In this document: in pieces, positions 8,414 to 19,708 of the stretch | Layout of the letters: every line of letters begins with the position of its first letter | Position numbering within the stretch: the first letter of the stretch is position 1 | From: Megamonas funiformis | GTDB lineage: Bacteria > Bacillota > Negativicutes > Selenomonadales > Selenomonadaceae | Length of the DNA stretch: 64,000 nucleotides | Assembly: GCF_010669225.1 (NCBI RefSeq) | Contig: NZ_CP048627.1 | Coordinates: 1,935,292-1,999,291, forward strand | Reading direction: 5' to 3' | Notes under the pieces: model-generated | What the model was told of the DNA's origin: nothing | The model's input: only the letters and a program-made list of their open reading frames with translations | Databases searched by the model: none | Made by a program: the position numbers and the translations under genes

Positions 8414-9355
8414 TTATTTTTTTAACATATTATCCATAATAGTATTAACTACTGTATATGGGTCATTCTGACGAGTTTCAATATCTTTTACATAAGCATC
8501 TAATTCGCCAGTTTCTACAATATGTTTTGTTATATAAGAACCAATAGATGCACTCAAGCGGTCCAATAACTCATTTTTAGCACGTTTATGACGTCTAATA
8601 GCTAATGTTCCACTTTCTACTAAATAATTTTGATGTTCAGTAATTGTATCTACTAATTCATTAATACCTTCGCCTCTACTAGCCATGACTTTTTTAACTG
8701 GAGGACGCCAATCTGGTGTTTCTCCATCAAGGTCTAGCATCATATTAAGCTCTGTATATAATTTATCTGCACCATCAAGATCTGCTTTATTGATAGTGAA
8801 GATATCACCAATTTCCAATATTCCTGCTTTTATAGCTTGGATATCATCACCAAGGCCTGGTACCATTACAACCATAGTAGTATCAGCCGCTTTAACGATA
8901 TCAACCTCAGATTGTCCTACCCCTACAGTTTCTACAATAATTACATCTTTACCAAAAGCATCCATAGCTTTTATTGCATCAGCTGTTTTATGAGATAAGC
9001 CGCCTAAGCTACCTCTTGTCCCCATACTACGGATAAAGACACCTTCATCGAGGGTTAAGCTGTTCATTCTTATACGGTCACCTAAGATAGCTCCGCCTGT
9101 GAATGGACTAGTTGGGTCAATAGCTATAATACCAACTGTTTTTCCCTGATTACGATAAGCTCTTGCGAGTCTATCGGTAAGAGTGGATTTACCTGCACCT
9201 GGTGGGCCAGTAATACCAAGGACAAAGGCATGCCCAGTATGTGGATACAGTTTTTTCATGATTTCTACTGCAGCATCTGTTTCATTTTCAATTGCTGTGA
9301 TTGCACGAGTTAATGCTAAACGATTTCCATTTAACAATTCTTGAGCTATATCCAT
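8414..9355 (-). CDS. meaB: Methylmalonyl-CoA mutase-associated GTPase MeaB
   Basis: G3E-family chaperone that protects and reloads the B12-dependent mutase. 313 aa with P-loop GPPGAGKST, Mg-binding IAIDPTSPFTGGAILGDRIRM, ETVGVGQSE and the base-recognition motif NKAD. SD AAAGGTGGTG before ATG 9355. It lies directly downstream of the mutase genes, but a terminator-like hairpin at 9421-9469 separates them, so expression may be reduced or separately promoted. Confidence 0.95.
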   Translation of the reverse strand: MDIAQELLNGNRLALTRAITAIENETDAAVEIMKKLYPHTGHAFVLGITGPPGAGKSTLTDRLARAYRNQGKTVGIIAIDPTSPFTGGAILGDRIRMNSLTLDEGVFIRSMGTRGSLGGLSHKTADAIKAMDAFGKDVIIVETVGVGQSEVDIVKAADTTMVVMVPGLGDDIQAIKAGILEIGDIFTINKADLDGADKLYTELNMMLDLDGETPDWRPPVKKVMASRGEGINELVDTITEHQNYLVESGTLAIRRHKRAKNELLDRLSASIGSYITKHIVETGELDAYVKDIETRQNDPYTVVNTIMDNMLKK

Positions 9356-9420
9356 ATAAGCACCACCTTTGATGTCAGCTCCTGTCCCTTATGCACAGAA
9401 GCCACAAATACATTTATATT

Positions 9421-9469
9421 AAAAATCATCTTGTCTCCTTATAGAGACTAAGAAAGACAAGATGATTTT
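9421..9469 (-). terminator. Terminator-like hairpin between mcm and meaB
   Basis: Perfect 15-bp arms AAAATCATCTTGTCT (9422-9436) and AGACAAGATGATTTT (9455-9469), ending in a T-run on the minus strand. It follows the B12 subunit gene and precedes meaB, so it probably attenuates rather than fully ends the operon. Confidence 0.75.
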
Positions 9470-9507
9470 CTTTATATTATTTAATTAATAACGTTAACTG
9501 TTAAAAA

Positions 9508-9897
9508 TTAAGCTTCTTTTACGTGAGCTTTGATGAATTCAATAACGTCAGTTGTTGGTGTACCAGGAGTAAATACTTCTGCAATACCTGCTTCTTTAAG
9601 AGCTGGGATATCGCCTTCTGGAATAACGCCACCGCCGATGATTAATACATCGTTCATGCCTTTTTCTCTAACAAGTTTTACAACTTTAGGGAAAAGATGT
9701 GGATGAGCACCAGAAAGGATACTCATAGCAACTACATTAACGTCTTCCTGTAAAGCTGCTTCTGCAATCTGTTCAGGAGTCTGACGAAGACCTGTATAAA
9801 TTACTTCAAAGCCTGCATCGCGAAGAGCACGTGCTACAACTTTTGCTCCGCGGTCATGACCATCTAAACCTGGTTTTGCTACTAATACTCTAATCAT
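9508..9897 (-). CDS. Methylmalonyl-CoA mutase, separate B12-binding subunit
   Basis: Binds adenosylcobalamin for the mutase reaction succinyl-CoA <-> (R)-methylmalonyl-CoA. 129 aa with the DxHxxG motif in [14 protein letters not shown] (base-off His ligand), SILSGAHPH, and the C-terminal GGGVIPEGD and FTPGT, all features of the B12 domain normally fused to the C-terminus of the mutase. The start is ATG 9897 with GGAGG 8 nt upstream; the TTG at 9912 overlaps the SD. It follows the catalytic subunit by 28 bp. Confidence 0.93.
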   Translation of the reverse strand: MIRVLVAKPGLDGHDRGAKVVARALRDAGFEVIYTGLRQTPEQIAEAALQEDVNVVAMSILSGAHPHLFPKVVKLVREKGMNDVLIIGGGVIPEGDIPALKEAGIAEVFTPGTPTTDVIEFIKAHVKEA

Positions 9898-9925
9898 TAT
9901 ATTTACCTCCAAATATCTTCACTTA

Positions 9926-11578
9926 TTAAAGATTTACATGTGCTTCATATTCGCCGAATACTTTACGCATTACGCCACAGATTTCTCCGAGAGTTGCATA
10001 AGTTTTAACGGCAGCGAGGATATGAGGCATAAGATTTTCGTTTTCATCTTTACAAGCAGCTTCTAAGTCAGCAAGAGCAGCTTCTACAGCAGCGTTGTCA
10101 CGTTTAGCTTTCATAGCTTCAACTTTAGCTTTCTGTTTTTCACCAACGGAAGCGTCAACTTTGAGAAGACCTTCAACTGGTTTTTCTTCGATCTGGAATT
10201 TGTTTACGCCGACAATTGTTCTAGCACCGGATTCAACATCCATTTGCCATTTGTAAGCACTATCCTGAATTTCTTTCTGGATATAACCTTTTTCAATTGC
10301 AGATACTGCGCCGCCAATTTCGTCGATTTTTTTGATGTAATCCCAAGCTTCTTTTTCGATTCTGTTAGTCATAGCTTCAACATAGTAAGAACCAGCAAGT
10401 GGATCTACAACATCAGCTAAACCACTTTCATATGCAACAATCTGTTGAGTACGTAAAGCGATCATTACGGATTCTTCTGTAGGAAGAGCAAGTGCTTCAT
10501 CACGGGAGTTTGTATGAAGGGACTGAGTACCACCCATAACAGCAGCTGCAGTCTGTAAAGCAACACGGATAATGTTGTTGTTAGGCTGTTGAGCTGTAAG
10601 CATGGAACCAGCTGTTTGTGTATGAACACGAAGCATCATGGATTTAGCTTTTTTAGCGCCAAATCTTTCTTTCATAACTTTAGCCCAGATACGACGGGAA
10701 GCACGGAATTTTGCAACTTCTTCAAGTACGTTGTTATGAGCATTCCAGAAGAAGGATAGACGACCTGCGAAAGCATCAACGTCAAGACCAGCTTTGATAG
10801 CTGCTTCAACGTAAGCGATACCATCAGCAATAGTAAATGCGATTTCCTGAGAAGCAGTAGAACCAGCTTCACGAATATGGTAACCAGAAATGGAGATTGT
10901 GTTCCATTTTGGTACATATTTAGAGCAATATTCAAAGATGTTAGTGATAAGACGCATAGATGGACGTGGTGGGAAGATATATGTTCCACGAGCAGCATAT
11001 TCTTTAAGAATATCGTTCTGGATTGTACCTTTTAATTGATCAGCAGGTACACCCTGTTTTTCAGCAACTGCAATGTACATAGCTAAAAGTACGGATGCAG
11101 GAGCATTGATAGTCATAGAAGTGGAAACTTTACCAAGATCGATCTGATCGAAGAGGATTTCCATATCTGCTAAGGAGTCGATAGCAACACCAACTTTACC
11201 AACTTCACCTTCGGAGATGTCATCAGTAGAGTCATAACCAATCTGAGTTGGAAGGTCAAATGCACAAGAAAGACCTGTAGCACCGGATTCAATTAAATAA
11301 CGATAACGTTTGTTGGATTCTTCAGCAGTGGAGAAACCTGCATACATACGCATTGTCCAGAAACGACCACGATACATAGTAGGCTGAACACCACGAGTAT
11401 AAGGATACATACCAGGGAAACCAATTTCTTCTGTGTAGTCAGTACCTTCAATGTCAAGTGGAGTATATAAACGTTGTTCTGGAAGATGTCCACGTTCTGG
11501 GAATCTTGCAACTGTTTTTTCTACACTAGCGTTATATTCAGCTAAGCCAGCTTGGATTTTTTCTTTTTCATTGCTCAT
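9926..11578 (-). CDS. mcmA: Methylmalonyl-CoA mutase, catalytic (TIM-barrel) subunit
   Basis: Radical B12 isomerase acting on CoA esters in the succinate-propionate pathway. 550 aa, covering only the substrate-binding barrel; the B12 domain is encoded by the next gene. Motifs: [45 protein letters not shown] and [20 protein letters not shown] before ATG 11578. Same length and split as the two-subunit mutases of archaea and several anaerobes. Confidence 0.96.
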   Translation of the reverse strand: MSNEKEKIQAGLAEYNASVEKTVARFPERGHLPEQRLYTPLDIEGTDYTEEIGFPGMYPYTRGVQPTMYRGRFWTMRMYAGFSTAEESNKRYRYLIESGATGLSCAFDLPTQIGYDSTDDISEGEVGKVGVAIDSLADMEILFDQIDLGKVSTSMTINAPASVLLAMYIAVAEKQGVPADQLKGTIQNDILKEYAARGTYIFPPRPSMRLITNIFEYCSKYVPKWNTISISGYHIREAGSTASQEIAFTIADGIAYVEAAIKAGLDVDAFAGRLSFFWNAHNNVLEEVAKFRASRRIWAKVMKERFGAKKAKSMMLRVHTQTAGSMLTAQQPNNNIIRVALQTAAAVMGGTQSLHTNSRDEALALPTEESVMIALRTQQIVAYESGLADVVDPLAGSYYVEAMTNRIEKEAWDYIKKIDEIGGAVSAIEKGYIQKEIQDSAYKWQMDVESGARTIVGVNKFQIEEKPVEGLLKVDASVGEKQKAKVEAMKAKRDNAAVEAALADLEAACKDENENLMPHILAAVKTYATLGEICGVMRKVFGEYEAHVNL

Positions 11579-11606
11579 AATTTTAAATTCCTCCCTAAAA
11601 AGGTTA

Positions 11607-13106
11607 TTATTTCATTGAACCTGTTTCCATGAATTTTTCATGCCAGGACAAAGCTTCTTTAATAATATGTGGAGTTTGTGCATGTTTTGTTGCAGCTTCT
11701 GCTCTTTCCAAATAATCCATTAACATAGGTTTATAATCTGGATGAGCACATTTGTTAATAACTTCACGAGCTCTTTCGCGTGGAGCAAGACCTCTTAAGT
11801 CAGCTAAACCTTGTTCTGTAACGATGATATCTACATCATGTTCTGTATGGTCAACATGAGAGCACATAGGAACGATAGAAGAGATAAGACCGTTTTTAGC
11901 AGTAGATGCTGTAAAGAAGCAAGTGAGGTAAGCATTTCTAGCGAAGTCACCAGAACCACCAATACCATTCATCATTTTTGTACCCATGATATGAGTGGAG
12001 TTTATATTACCATAAATATCGCATTCAATAGCAGTATTCATAGCAATAACACCAATTCTTCTTACAACTTCTGGGCTATTGGAAATTTCCTGTGGACGAA
12101 GTAAAAGATGTTTTCTATATTCTTTGATATTTTCATAGAAACGTTTTAATCCGTCTGGAGATGGAGATAATGCTGTACCAGATGCAAAGTTTAATTTACC
12201 AGCATCAATTAAGTCAAACATACCATCTTGGATAACTTCTGTATATACAGATAAGTCTTTTAAATCAGAATCAACGAACCCGCTGATTACTGCATTTGCT
12301 ACATTACCTACACCAGATTGTAATGGTAAGAGATTTTTAGGCATATGACCTTTTTTAACTTCATCTTGAAGAAGTTCAATGATATATTCAGACATTTTGT
12401 GATCAGCTTCACTAATTTCACCAAATGGACGAGTTTTATCTGTAATATCACAAGGAACAATGCATTTAATTTTATCTGGAGTGCAAGGTATGTAAGGTGT
12501 ACCAATACGGTCGTTAGCCTTAACAATAGGAATTGGAAGACGATGTGGTGGATCAAGAGGCACATAAACGTCATGCATACCTTCGAGTTCTAATGGTTGG
12601 CTAGTATTAACTTCTACTATAACCATATCTGCTTGTTGAACGAAAGAAGCTGTATTACCCATAGATGTTGTTGGGATAATGTTACCTTCTTCTGTAATAG
12701 CACAAGCTTCTACGATAGCAACATCTAGTTTACCATAGAAACCATAACGTAATAACTGAGCGGATTCACTAAGATGTAAATCGCTATAAGAGATTTCACC
12801 AGAGTTTATTAAATTTCTTAATAATTTGTTAGTTTGATATGGCATACGTTTATCGATACCATTAACTTCACAAAGTGCACCATCAAGTTCTGGTCCTACA
12901 GAAGCACCTGTATATAAATTAATTTTAAATGGGTGTTCTTTCATGCGTTCAGCAAGAGCCAAAGGCACAGCTTTAGGATAACCAGATGGTGTAAATCCAC
13001 TAGTTCCCACATTCATGCCTGGTTTAATTAACTCAGCAGCTTCTTGTGCACTGACAATTTTCGCATGCAAAGCTTTATTACGCACACGATCTAAAATGTC
13101 AATCAT
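11607..13106 (-). CDS. scpC: Acetyl-CoA hydrolase/transferase family: propionyl-CoA:succinate CoA transferase
   Basis: Moves CoA between acyl donors; here it most likely activates succinate with propionyl-CoA, closing the propionate cycle. 499 aa, the usual length of class I Cat1/SucCoA transferases. Motifs: a glycine-rich [12 protein letters not shown] near the N-terminus, [16 protein letters not shown], and [12 protein letters not shown]. First gene of the mutase unit; SD AAGGAGGAG before ATG 13106. Acetate or butyrate specificity cannot be ruled out from sequence; context favours succinate. Confidence 0.88.
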   Translation of the reverse strand: MIDILDRVRNKALHAKIVSAQEAAELIKPGMNVGTSGFTPSGYPKAVPLALAERMKEHPFKINLYTGASVGPELDGALCEVNGIDKRMPYQTNKLLRNLINSGEISYSDLHLSESAQLLRYGFYGKLDVAIVEACAITEEGNIIPTTSMGNTASFVQQADMVIVEVNTSQPLELEGMHDVYVPLDPPHRLPIPIVKANDRIGTPYIPCTPDKIKCIVPCDITDKTRPFGEISEADHKMSEYIIELLQDEVKKGHMPKNLLPLQSGVGNVANAVISGFVDSDLKDLSVYTEVIQDGMFDLIDAGKLNFASGTALSPSPDGLKRFYENIKEYRKHLLLRPQEISNSPEVVRRIGVIAMNTAIECDIYGNINSTHIMGTKMMNGIGGSGDFARNAYLTCFFTASTAKNGLISSIVPMCSHVDHTEHDVDIIVTEQGLADLRGLAPRERAREVINKCAHPDYKPMLMDYLERAEAATKHAQTPHIIKEALSWHEKFMETGSMK

Positions 13107-13362
13107 TAAAAATTCTCCTCCTTACCAAAATATATTGTTGCATTATTATGTCGTGTTCCATTATATCATTGTCTAATACGATAATCAAAGATTATTGTAT
13201 CATTTATGAAATAAATTTTTTTATTTATAATTCTTCAATAAAAAATAAATAAAAATTATAAAAAATCAACACTCCATCTTTTAATAAATAATAACGCATA
13301 TCACTAACAAAAGCATACCACTACTAGGGAAAAGCGTCAAGTTTTACTATAGGAAAAGAAAG

Positions 13363-13989
13363 CTATTTTCCTGTAATATAATACGACAATCTACTAAGTC
13401 CCACAGATAAATCTTCATTAACAATTTTCACATCTTCAGGGACTCTCATTTTTACAGGAGCAAAGTTCCATATTCCTTTTATATTTGCTTTAACTAATTT
13501 ATCAGCGACCTGTTGTGCAAATTGAGCAGGTACTGCAATAACCCCAATATCTATCTTCAGATTTTTAGCACAACTTTGCAATTCATCAATACTTTTTACT
13601 TTTACATGATTTACTGTCTTACCAATAATATTGGGGTCATTATCAAATAATGCTACTAGATTAAAACCTAAAGCAATAAAATTTTGATAATTAGCCAAAG
13701 CCACACCTAAATGACCAATCCCTACGATTGCAATATTCCAATGATTATCAAGCCCTAAAATCTTGCCTACATTAAATTTAAGTTCATTGACATAATAGCC
13801 AACTCCCTTTTTACCAAACTGACCAAATAAAGCTAAATCTTTTCTAATTTGCTCCGGTGTTAATTCTAATCGACGGCCTAATTCATCTGATGAGATGATA
13901 TCCATGCCATCATCTTGAGCCAATCTCAAAGTTCTATAATATAGTGGTAATCTATCAATAGTTGCTTTAGAAATAGTTTGTTCTTTCAC
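13363..13989 (-). CDS. rex: Redox-sensing transcriptional repressor Rex
   Basis: Senses NADH/NAD+ and represses fermentation genes at low NADH. 208 aa: N-terminal winged helix (STIDRLPLYYR-type start, LGRRLELTPEQIRKDLALFG) and a Rossmann domain with VGIGHLGVALANY and FDNDP. GTG 13989 is chosen because AAAGGAG is 8 nt upstream; the in-frame GTG at 13998 overlaps that SD. I did not find a convincing Rex palindrome in front of the propionate cluster next door. Confidence 0.95.
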   Translation of the reverse strand: MKEQTISKATIDRLPLYYRTLRLAQDDGMDIISSDELGRRLELTPEQIRKDLALFGQFGKKGVGYYVNELKFNVGKILGLDNHWNIAIVGIGHLGVALANYQNFIALGFNLVALFDNDPNIIGKTVNHVKVKSIDELQSCAKNLKIDIGVIAVPAQFAQQVADKLVKANIKGIWNFAPVKMRVPEDVKIVNEDLSVGLSRLSYYITGK

Positions 13990-14033
13990 TGCATTCACTC
14001 CTTTAAGGCTTGAGTTTAAATAATATTATTAAT

Positions 14034-15260
14034 TTAATTTTTATATCCAGAAACTACAATTCCTGAAAATAGCCATACAAGCATAGATAATTCTGTATTA
14101 AACATTACATAATCTGTAAAACCATTTAATGCCAATGCAGATAAACCTAAACCTATGCCTAAAAACATAGCTTTAACCAATATATCTAATTTCATAACTT
14201 GTGCTTTAAAGGCTTTGTAAATTACACCAAAGAAACAAACCATATAACTTGCAAAACCAAATAAACCAATTTCAGCCATAAAATTCAAATACATATTATG
14301 TGCATGTACAATTTTTATAAAATTCCCCTGCATATAATAATCATAATTAGGATAAACCATAAAATATGAACCCCAACCTATGCCCAATAATGGGTGGTCT
14401 AAAATCATCGCTATAGTACTTTCCCAAAAAGCAAGACGCATTTCTGAAGATGTATCCATTTTCGTAAAAATAGATGTCATTCTATCCACTAAAGTTGCAT
14501 CTGAAAGCAATAAGATGACAGCTAATCCTATCAATGCTAATAATACTTTTCGATTATATAAAATACTGTAGACAAAGATTACTAAGGCAATACTTAGACA
14601 AGCCCCTCTAGCATATGTCAAGGTCAAACAAAAGGCTGTTAAACAGAATAAAACTGCGATTACAATGCGAACGATTTTATGTTTTATCAATAAAAACATT
14701 CCAGCCATCAAGCCTAACATCAAATCAAAGTAGCCACCTAATAAATTAGGATTTTGCCATGTGGAAAATACTCTCGTTTTTAATCCAGGAAACATTGCTC
14801 CATCAGTCCATACTATTTGCTCAGAAGTTAGTCCTATACCTAAAAATGCTTGCATAAAACCATATATTACAACAATAAATAAAGATAAGCTTATACAGCT
14901 TAAAAATACTTTTAATTGTCCTATATTTTTTAAATCTATACTTTGCACAACTAAGTAATATGTAAGTACATATCGACCAACTAAATTATAGCAATTGTAA
15001 AAACTAAATGCTGAATCTGGTGATACTAAAACGGATAAAAAAGATATAATCACAAAAATCATAATTGGAAAGTCAAGTATTGTACGTTTCCATTCAAAAA
15101 ATCCCTTAAATGATTTATAGGCAAAAACACCCCAGCCAGCTACTAACAATAGACTTGATACAACATAGGAAAAAGGTAACATTGTTGCCATAGCTATAAC
15201 AATGTAAAACATCAATCGTTTACAATCATTATTCAATCTATTTTTTTTAAATATATCCAC
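14034..15260 (-). CDS. O-antigen ligase/polymerase-like membrane protein (Wzy_C)
   Basis: 408 aa polytopic protein with roughly ten to twelve hydrophobic segments and a large loop before the signature region HPLLGIGWGSYF...AHNMYLNFMAEIGL, characteristic of the WaaL/Wzy_C superfamily. Such proteins ligate or polymerise surface polysaccharide in the periplasm. No other polysaccharide genes are nearby, so the exact role is open. GTG start at 15260 with AGGTG upstream. Probably transcribed with folC and valS upstream. Confidence 0.8.
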   Translation of the reverse strand: MDIFKKNRLNNDCKRLMFYIVIAMATMLPFSYVVSSLLLVAGWGVFAYKSFKGFFEWKRTILDFPIMIFVIISFLSVLVSPDSAFSFYNCYNLVGRYVLTYYLVVQSIDLKNIGQLKVFLSCISLSLFIVVIYGFMQAFLGIGLTSEQIVWTDGAMFPGLKTRVFSTWQNPNLLGGYFDLMLGLMAGMFLLIKHKIVRIVIAVLFCLTAFCLTLTYARGACLSIALVIFVYSILYNRKVLLALIGLAVILLLSDATLVDRMTSIFTKMDTSSEMRLAFWESTIAMILDHPLLGIGWGSYFMVYPNYDYYMQGNFIKIVHAHNMYLNFMAEIGLFGFASYMVCFFGVIYKAFKAQVMKLDILVKAMFLGIGLGLSALALNGFTDYVMFNTELSMLVWLFSGIVVSGYKN

Positions 15261-15304
15261 CTATACACCTACTACTCTAAAAGCTAAAAATACCTTTACT
15301 AAAA

Positions 15305-16597
15305 TCATGCTTCATTGACTAAAATATTTCTCAGTTCGCCTGTCAAATATAAAGAACCTGTTATACATAAAACTTTATCTTTACCTGCCCACTGACGAGC
15401 TAAAGTTAAAGCTTCTTGCATATTATTAAAAGTCTCTACACGATGATTTGATATCTTACTTGCAATATATTCAGGAGAAGCTTTTCTTTCTGAATTTGGA
15501 GTAGTTATAACGATTTCATCATCATCACGCAATAAATCAATAAGCATAGTATCTATGTCTTTATCTTTTAATATACCTAAAAGAATAACTCTTTTTTCAT
15601 TTGGATAATATTTATCTAAATTTTGACGAAGTATCATCATACCTGCTGGATTATGAGCACCATCTACTATGCAAATCTGTCCATCAAAATTAAATACTTC
15701 AAAACGTGCTGGCCATTTTGCTAATGCTAAACCATCAATGATATTTTCTCTAGTAATACGTTCATCATTATTACCTAAGATACTAGCTGTCATAATAGCC
15801 AAAGAACTATTTTCTATTTGATGGTCGCCTAATAATTTCAATTTATAATTGAAATTAACTCCTAATAATTCAGAACTAAATTTTAATTCTTGATACTGCC
15901 CATCAAAATTCACAAACATAGCTGAAAAATCATTATTTGCTATGAAAATATCAGCATTTTTTTCTTCAGCTGTTTGATTAATTATATCTAATGGTATATC
16001 TTTTGCTGCTGTAACCACAGGTACGCCATCTTTTATAATACCTGCTTTATGCTCTGCTATACCTTCTAAAGTTCCTCCACATAAATGAGCATGTTCAAAT
16101 GCCACATTTGTGATGACGCTAACTTCTGGTTTTACCACATTAGTAGAATCTAATAATCCACCTAATCCTACTTCGATGACAGCATATTCTACTTTATTAA
16201 TCGCAAAATACAAAAATGCCGCTGCTGTAATAACTTCAAACTGTGTAGGTGACTCTTCGCCATCTTCAACCATTTTATCCACAAAAGTTTTAACAGCACT
16301 AATACAATCAGCAAAATCTTCTTCGCTTATAGGATTTCCGTCTATTTGAATACGTTCTGTATATGATACTAAATGAGGTGAAATATACAAACCTGTTTTA
16401 ATATTAGATGTTGTTAAAATACTAGATAACATAGAACTTGTTGAACCTTTTCCATTAGTTCCTGTTATGTGTATAGTTTTATATCTTGTTTGTGGATTGT
16501 CTAAATAAGTTACCAATTGTTTAATGCGACCTAGACCAAGCTTAGTACCAAAGGTACTAAGCTCATCTAGATATTCTAGCGATTCTAGATAATTCAT
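15305..16597 (-). CDS. folC: Bifunctional folylpolyglutamate/dihydrofolate synthase
   Basis: Adds glutamates to folates using ATP in the cytoplasm. 430 aa Mur-ligase fold: P-loop HITGTNGKGSTSSML, VGLGGLLDSTNV, and the C-terminal VDGAHNPAGM. It lies 31 bp after valS on the same strand, a linkage common in Firmicutes, and probably shares the T-box-controlled transcript. The weak SD (AAAGGCG) suggests partial coupling. Confidence 0.96.
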   Translation of the reverse strand: MNYLESLEYLDELSTFGTKLGLGRIKQLVTYLDNPQTRYKTIHITGTNGKGSTSSMLSSILTTSNIKTGLYISPHLVSYTERIQIDGNPISEEDFADCISAVKTFVDKMVEDGEESPTQFEVITAAAFLYFAINKVEYAVIEVGLGGLLDSTNVVKPEVSVITNVAFEHAHLCGGTLEGIAEHKAGIIKDGVPVVTAAKDIPLDIINQTAEEKNADIFIANNDFSAMFVNFDGQYQELKFSSELLGVNFNYKLKLLGDHQIENSSLAIMTASILGNNDERITRENIIDGLALAKWPARFEVFNFDGQICIVDGAHNPAGMMILRQNLDKYYPNEKRVILLGILKDKDIDTMLIDLLRDDDEIVITTPNSERKASPEYIASKISNHRVETFNNMQEALTLARQWAGKDKVLCITGSLYLTGELRNILVNEA

Positions 16598-16628
16598 TTT
16601 ATTACGCCTTTCATAAAAAAATCTAAAA

Positions 16629-19283
16629 TTAAAGAGTTGCTAAATATGCCAAACGTTGTTTTACTGCTTCACGTTTTTCTTCATAACCTTTTAATTTTTC
16701 TTTTTCTTTCTCTACAATATCAGCAGGTGCTTTGGCAATAAAGCCTGCGTTAGAAAGTTTTTTATCAAGACGTGATACTTCTTTATCTAATGTAGCTAAT
16801 TCTTTATTTAAACGAGCAGTTTCTTTTTCTACATCAATTAAGCCTGCTAAAGGTAAATAAATTTCTACACCATTTACTACTGCTGTCATTGCATTTTCTG
16901 GTTTTGCATCATCTTTTGCTAAAATAGTTACATTTTTAGCAGAAGCTAACGTTTCTAAATATCCACTGTTTTTAGCAAATACATCTGTTAAGCTTTCATC
17001 ACTTAAATGAAGAATTACTTCTGTTTTTTTACTTGGTGCTGCATTTACTTCAGCTCTCATATTACGGATAGCTTTGATTGTTTCCATGATAGTAGTCATT
17101 TCTACTTCGCTTGCATCATCAAGTTTTGCTTCTTCACCTGTTGGCCAATCAGCCACCATGATGCTCTTACCTTCATGTGGAATGTGTTGCCAAATTTCTT
17201 CTGTAATAAATGGCATAAATGGATGTAATAAGCGAAGTGTATGTTCAAGTACATAACCTAAAACATATTGAGCTACTTTACGTGGACGAACATTTTCTTT
17301 ATCGTAAAGACGAGCTTTGCTAAGTTCAATATACCAATCACAGAATTCATTCCAAATGAAGTCATATAAAGAACGACCAGCTTCACCTAATTCAAATTTT
17401 TCTAGGTTTTCAGTAATGCTGATAGCAGTTTTAGCATAACGGCTTAAAATCCATTTATCAGCTAAAGTATAGTCGCTAGCTTCTGGAACAAAAGTTTTGT
17501 CAAAACCTTCAAGATTCATAAGCATGAAACGAGAAGCATTCCATAATTTATTAGCGAAATTACGAGCAGATTCTACACGTTCCCAATAAAAACGCATATC
17601 ATTACCAGGTGTATTACCTGTGATGAGCATAAAGCGAAGTGTATCTGCACCATATTTTTCAATTACTTCAACAGGGTCAATACCATTACCTAAAGATTTA
17701 CTCATTTTACGACCTTGACTATCACGTACAAGACCATGAATAAATACATGTTTAAATGGAATATCTTTACCAAATTCTAAGCCCATCATTACCATACGAG
17801 CTACCCAGAAGAAAATAATGTCATATCCTGTAACAAGTACACTTGTTGGATAGAATTGTTTTAATTCTGCTGTTTGTTCTGGCCAACCCATAGTTTCAAA
17901 TGGCCAAAGACCAGAGCTAAACCATGTATCAAGTACATCTTCATCTTGATGAACATGTTTGCTACCACAATGAGGACAAACTGTTACATCTTCATTTTCT
18001 ACGATAGTTGCACCACAATCATCACAATACCACGCTGGAATACGATGACCCCACCAGAGCTGACGAGAGATACACCAATCGCGTATATTATCTAACCAAT
18101 TGCAATAGATTTTAGAAAATCTTTCTGGAACAAATTTAATTTTGCCAGATTTTACAGCTTCAGCTGCAGGTTTTGCCAAAGATTCCATTTTTACAAACCA
18201 CTGTTTAGATACAAGTGGTTCTACAGTTGTAGAGCAACGAGAGCAATGACCTACTGCATGTTCATGTTCTTCAATGCTGATTAAATAGCCTTGTTGTTTT
18301 AAATCTTCGATTAATTGTTTACGGCATTCATAACGATCAAGACCAGCATATTTACCAGTATTTTCTGCCATTGTACCATCATTGTTAATTACTACAATCT
18401 GTTCTAAATTATGGCGAGCACCCATATCAAAGTCATTAGGGTCATGAGCTGGTGTTACTTTTACTGCACCAGTACCAAATTGTGGATCTACATAACTATC
18501 AGCAAAAAGTGGTATACGACGACCAACGATTGGTAAAATCAAAGTTTTACCTACTAAATCGCTATAGCGTTCATCATCAGGGTGAACAGCTACGCCAGTA
18601 TCACCAAACATAGTTTCAGGACGAGTTGTAGCGATTTCTACAAATCTATCTTCGCCTTCAACTTGATATTTTAAATGATATAAATGACCTTGTTCATTTT
18701 GATGTTCTACTTCAATATCGCTAAGTGCTGTATTGCAGTGTGGGCACCAGTTAGTTATGCGTTTACCTTGATAAATTAAACCTTTTTTATATAATTGTAC
18801 AAATACTTCACGAACGGCATGAGAGCAACCTTCGTCCATAGTGAAACGTTCTCTATCCCAATCACAAGAAGAACCAAGTGTACGAATTTGATATTTTATG
18901 CGATTACCATATTTTTCTTTCCATGCCCAAGCATGTTCTAAAAATTTTTCTCTACCAATATCATAACGAGATACACCTTGTTCACGAAGTTGTGCATCTA
19001 CTTTTGCTTGAGTTGCTATACCTGCATGGTCAGTACCAGGCATCCATAAAGTGTTGTATCCTTGCATTCTTCTAAAACGAATTAAAATATCTTGCAAAGT
19101 ATTATCCATAGCATGTCCCATATGAAGCTGACCTGTTACATTTGGTGGTGGCATTACAATGCTAAATGGTTTTTTAGTTTCATCTACTTCTGCATGGAAT
19201 AATTTATTTTCTTCCCAATATTGATACCATTTTTTTTCAAAAGATTGCGGGTCATAAACCTTTGGAATATTTGTTTCTTCCAT
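16629..19283 (-). CDS. valS: Valyl-tRNA synthetase
   Basis: Charges tRNA-Val. 884 aa class I synthetase with HIGH-type motif [17 protein letters not shown] motif [10 protein letters not shown], zinc-finger-like CPHCNTALS and CDDCG...CPHCGSKH pairs, the CP1 editing domain ([11 protein letters not shown]), and a C-terminal coiled coil ([19 protein letters not shown]). The start is ATG 19283 with TAGGAGG upstream; the frame extends to 19328 but without an SD. A T-box leader lies directly upstream. Confidence 0.98.
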   Translation of the reverse strand: MEETNIPKVYDPQSFEKKWYQYWEENKLFHAEVDETKKPFSIVMPPPNVTGQLHMGHAMDNTLQDILIRFRRMQGYNTLWMPGTDHAGIATQAKVDAQLREQGVSRYDIGREKFLEHAWAWKEKYGNRIKYQIRTLGSSCDWDRERFTMDEGCSHAVREVFVQLYKKGLIYQGKRITNWCPHCNTALSDIEVEHQNEQGHLYHLKYQVEGEDRFVEIATTRPETMFGDTGVAVHPDDERYSDLVGKTLILPIVGRRIPLFADSYVDPQFGTGAVKVTPAHDPNDFDMGARHNLEQIVVINNDGTMAENTGKYAGLDRYECRKQLIEDLKQQGYLISIEEHEHAVGHCSRCSTTVEPLVSKQWFVKMESLAKPAAEAVKSGKIKFVPERFSKIYCNWLDNIRDWCISRQLWWGHRIPAWYCDDCGATIVENEDVTVCPHCGSKHVHQDEDVLDTWFSSGLWPFETMGWPEQTAELKQFYPTSVLVTGYDIIFFWVARMVMMGLEFGKDIPFKHVFIHGLVRDSQGRKMSKSLGNGIDPVEVIEKYGADTLRFMLITGNTPGNDMRFYWERVESARNFANKLWNASRFMLMNLEGFDKTFVPEASDYTLADKWILSRYAKTAISITENLEKFELGEAGRSLYDFIWNEFCDWYIELSKARLYDKENVRPRKVAQYVLGYVLEHTLRLLHPFMPFITEEIWQHIPHEGKSIMVADWPTGEEAKLDDASEVEMTTIMETIKAIRNMRAEVNAAPSKKTEVILHLSDESLTDVFAKNSGYLETLASAKNVTILAKDDAKPENAMTAVVNGVEIYLPLAGLIDVEKETARLNKELATLDKEVSRLDKKLSNAGFIAKAPADIVEKEKEKLKGYEEKREAVKQRLAYLATL

Positions 19284-19344
19284 CAAAAAATACCTCCTAT
19301 TTTTCACACAAAAACTAAAGTTATTCAATTAAATCAGGCAAAAA

Positions 19345-19625
19345 TCACACAAAAAAATCTCTTTCATTCCTCATAAAAGGACGAAAGAGATATCTTCGCG
19401 GTACCACCTAATTTTTCTTATCTAAATTTATAAATCAACTACATAAAATTCAGATAAAACTTCATTACATAACGCTGTATCTGCGCTCATACTTAATATT
19501 ATTTCGGTATGAGGACTCCAAAGCTACTTTCTAGATACTGGGTTGGAAAATTTTTCAGCTATAAATTTTCTCTCTGCACAACTCAATTATATCTATACTC
19601 TCTTTTTCATTGTCTTTTACAAAAC
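19345..19625 (-). ncRNA. T-box leader (tRNA-Val-responsive)
   Basis: On the minus strand the T-box AGGTGGTACCGCG occupies 19409-19397, in front of a terminator (19391-19351). Upstream are stem I (base TAGATA/TATCTA), a CTCATAC/GTATGAG hairpin and CGC...GCG stem III. A GTA valine triplet at 19538-19536 lies on the 3' side of stem I and is the likely specifier. Uncharged tRNA-Val would favour the antiterminator and valS expression. Class certain, specifier inferred. Confidence 0.92.
19351..19391 (-). terminator. T-box-controlled terminator
   Basis: Stem ATCTCTTTC / GAAAGAGAT (19358-19366, 19383-19391) followed by seven T on the minus strand. It competes with the T-box antiterminator. Confidence 0.85.
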
Positions 19626-19642
19626 ATTAAATTGTATAAGAT

Positions 19643-19671
19643 ATATTAGCATAATTTCAGAGCGAAGACAA
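19643..19671 (-). promoter_or_regulatory. Promoter of the valS T-box transcript
   Basis: On the minus strand TTGTCT (19671-19666), a 17-bp spacer and TAATAT (19648-19643) lie just upstream of the leader. Confidence 0.55.
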
Positions 19672-19708
19672 CTCTTAACTTCTTAATATATTTGTGTTAT
19701 AAATATTA

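Noticed and set aside
10672-10998. 108-aa minus-strand ORF inside mcmA
   Set aside because: Overlaps the mutase in another frame; hydrophobic Leu/Val composition comes from frame shift of the real gene.
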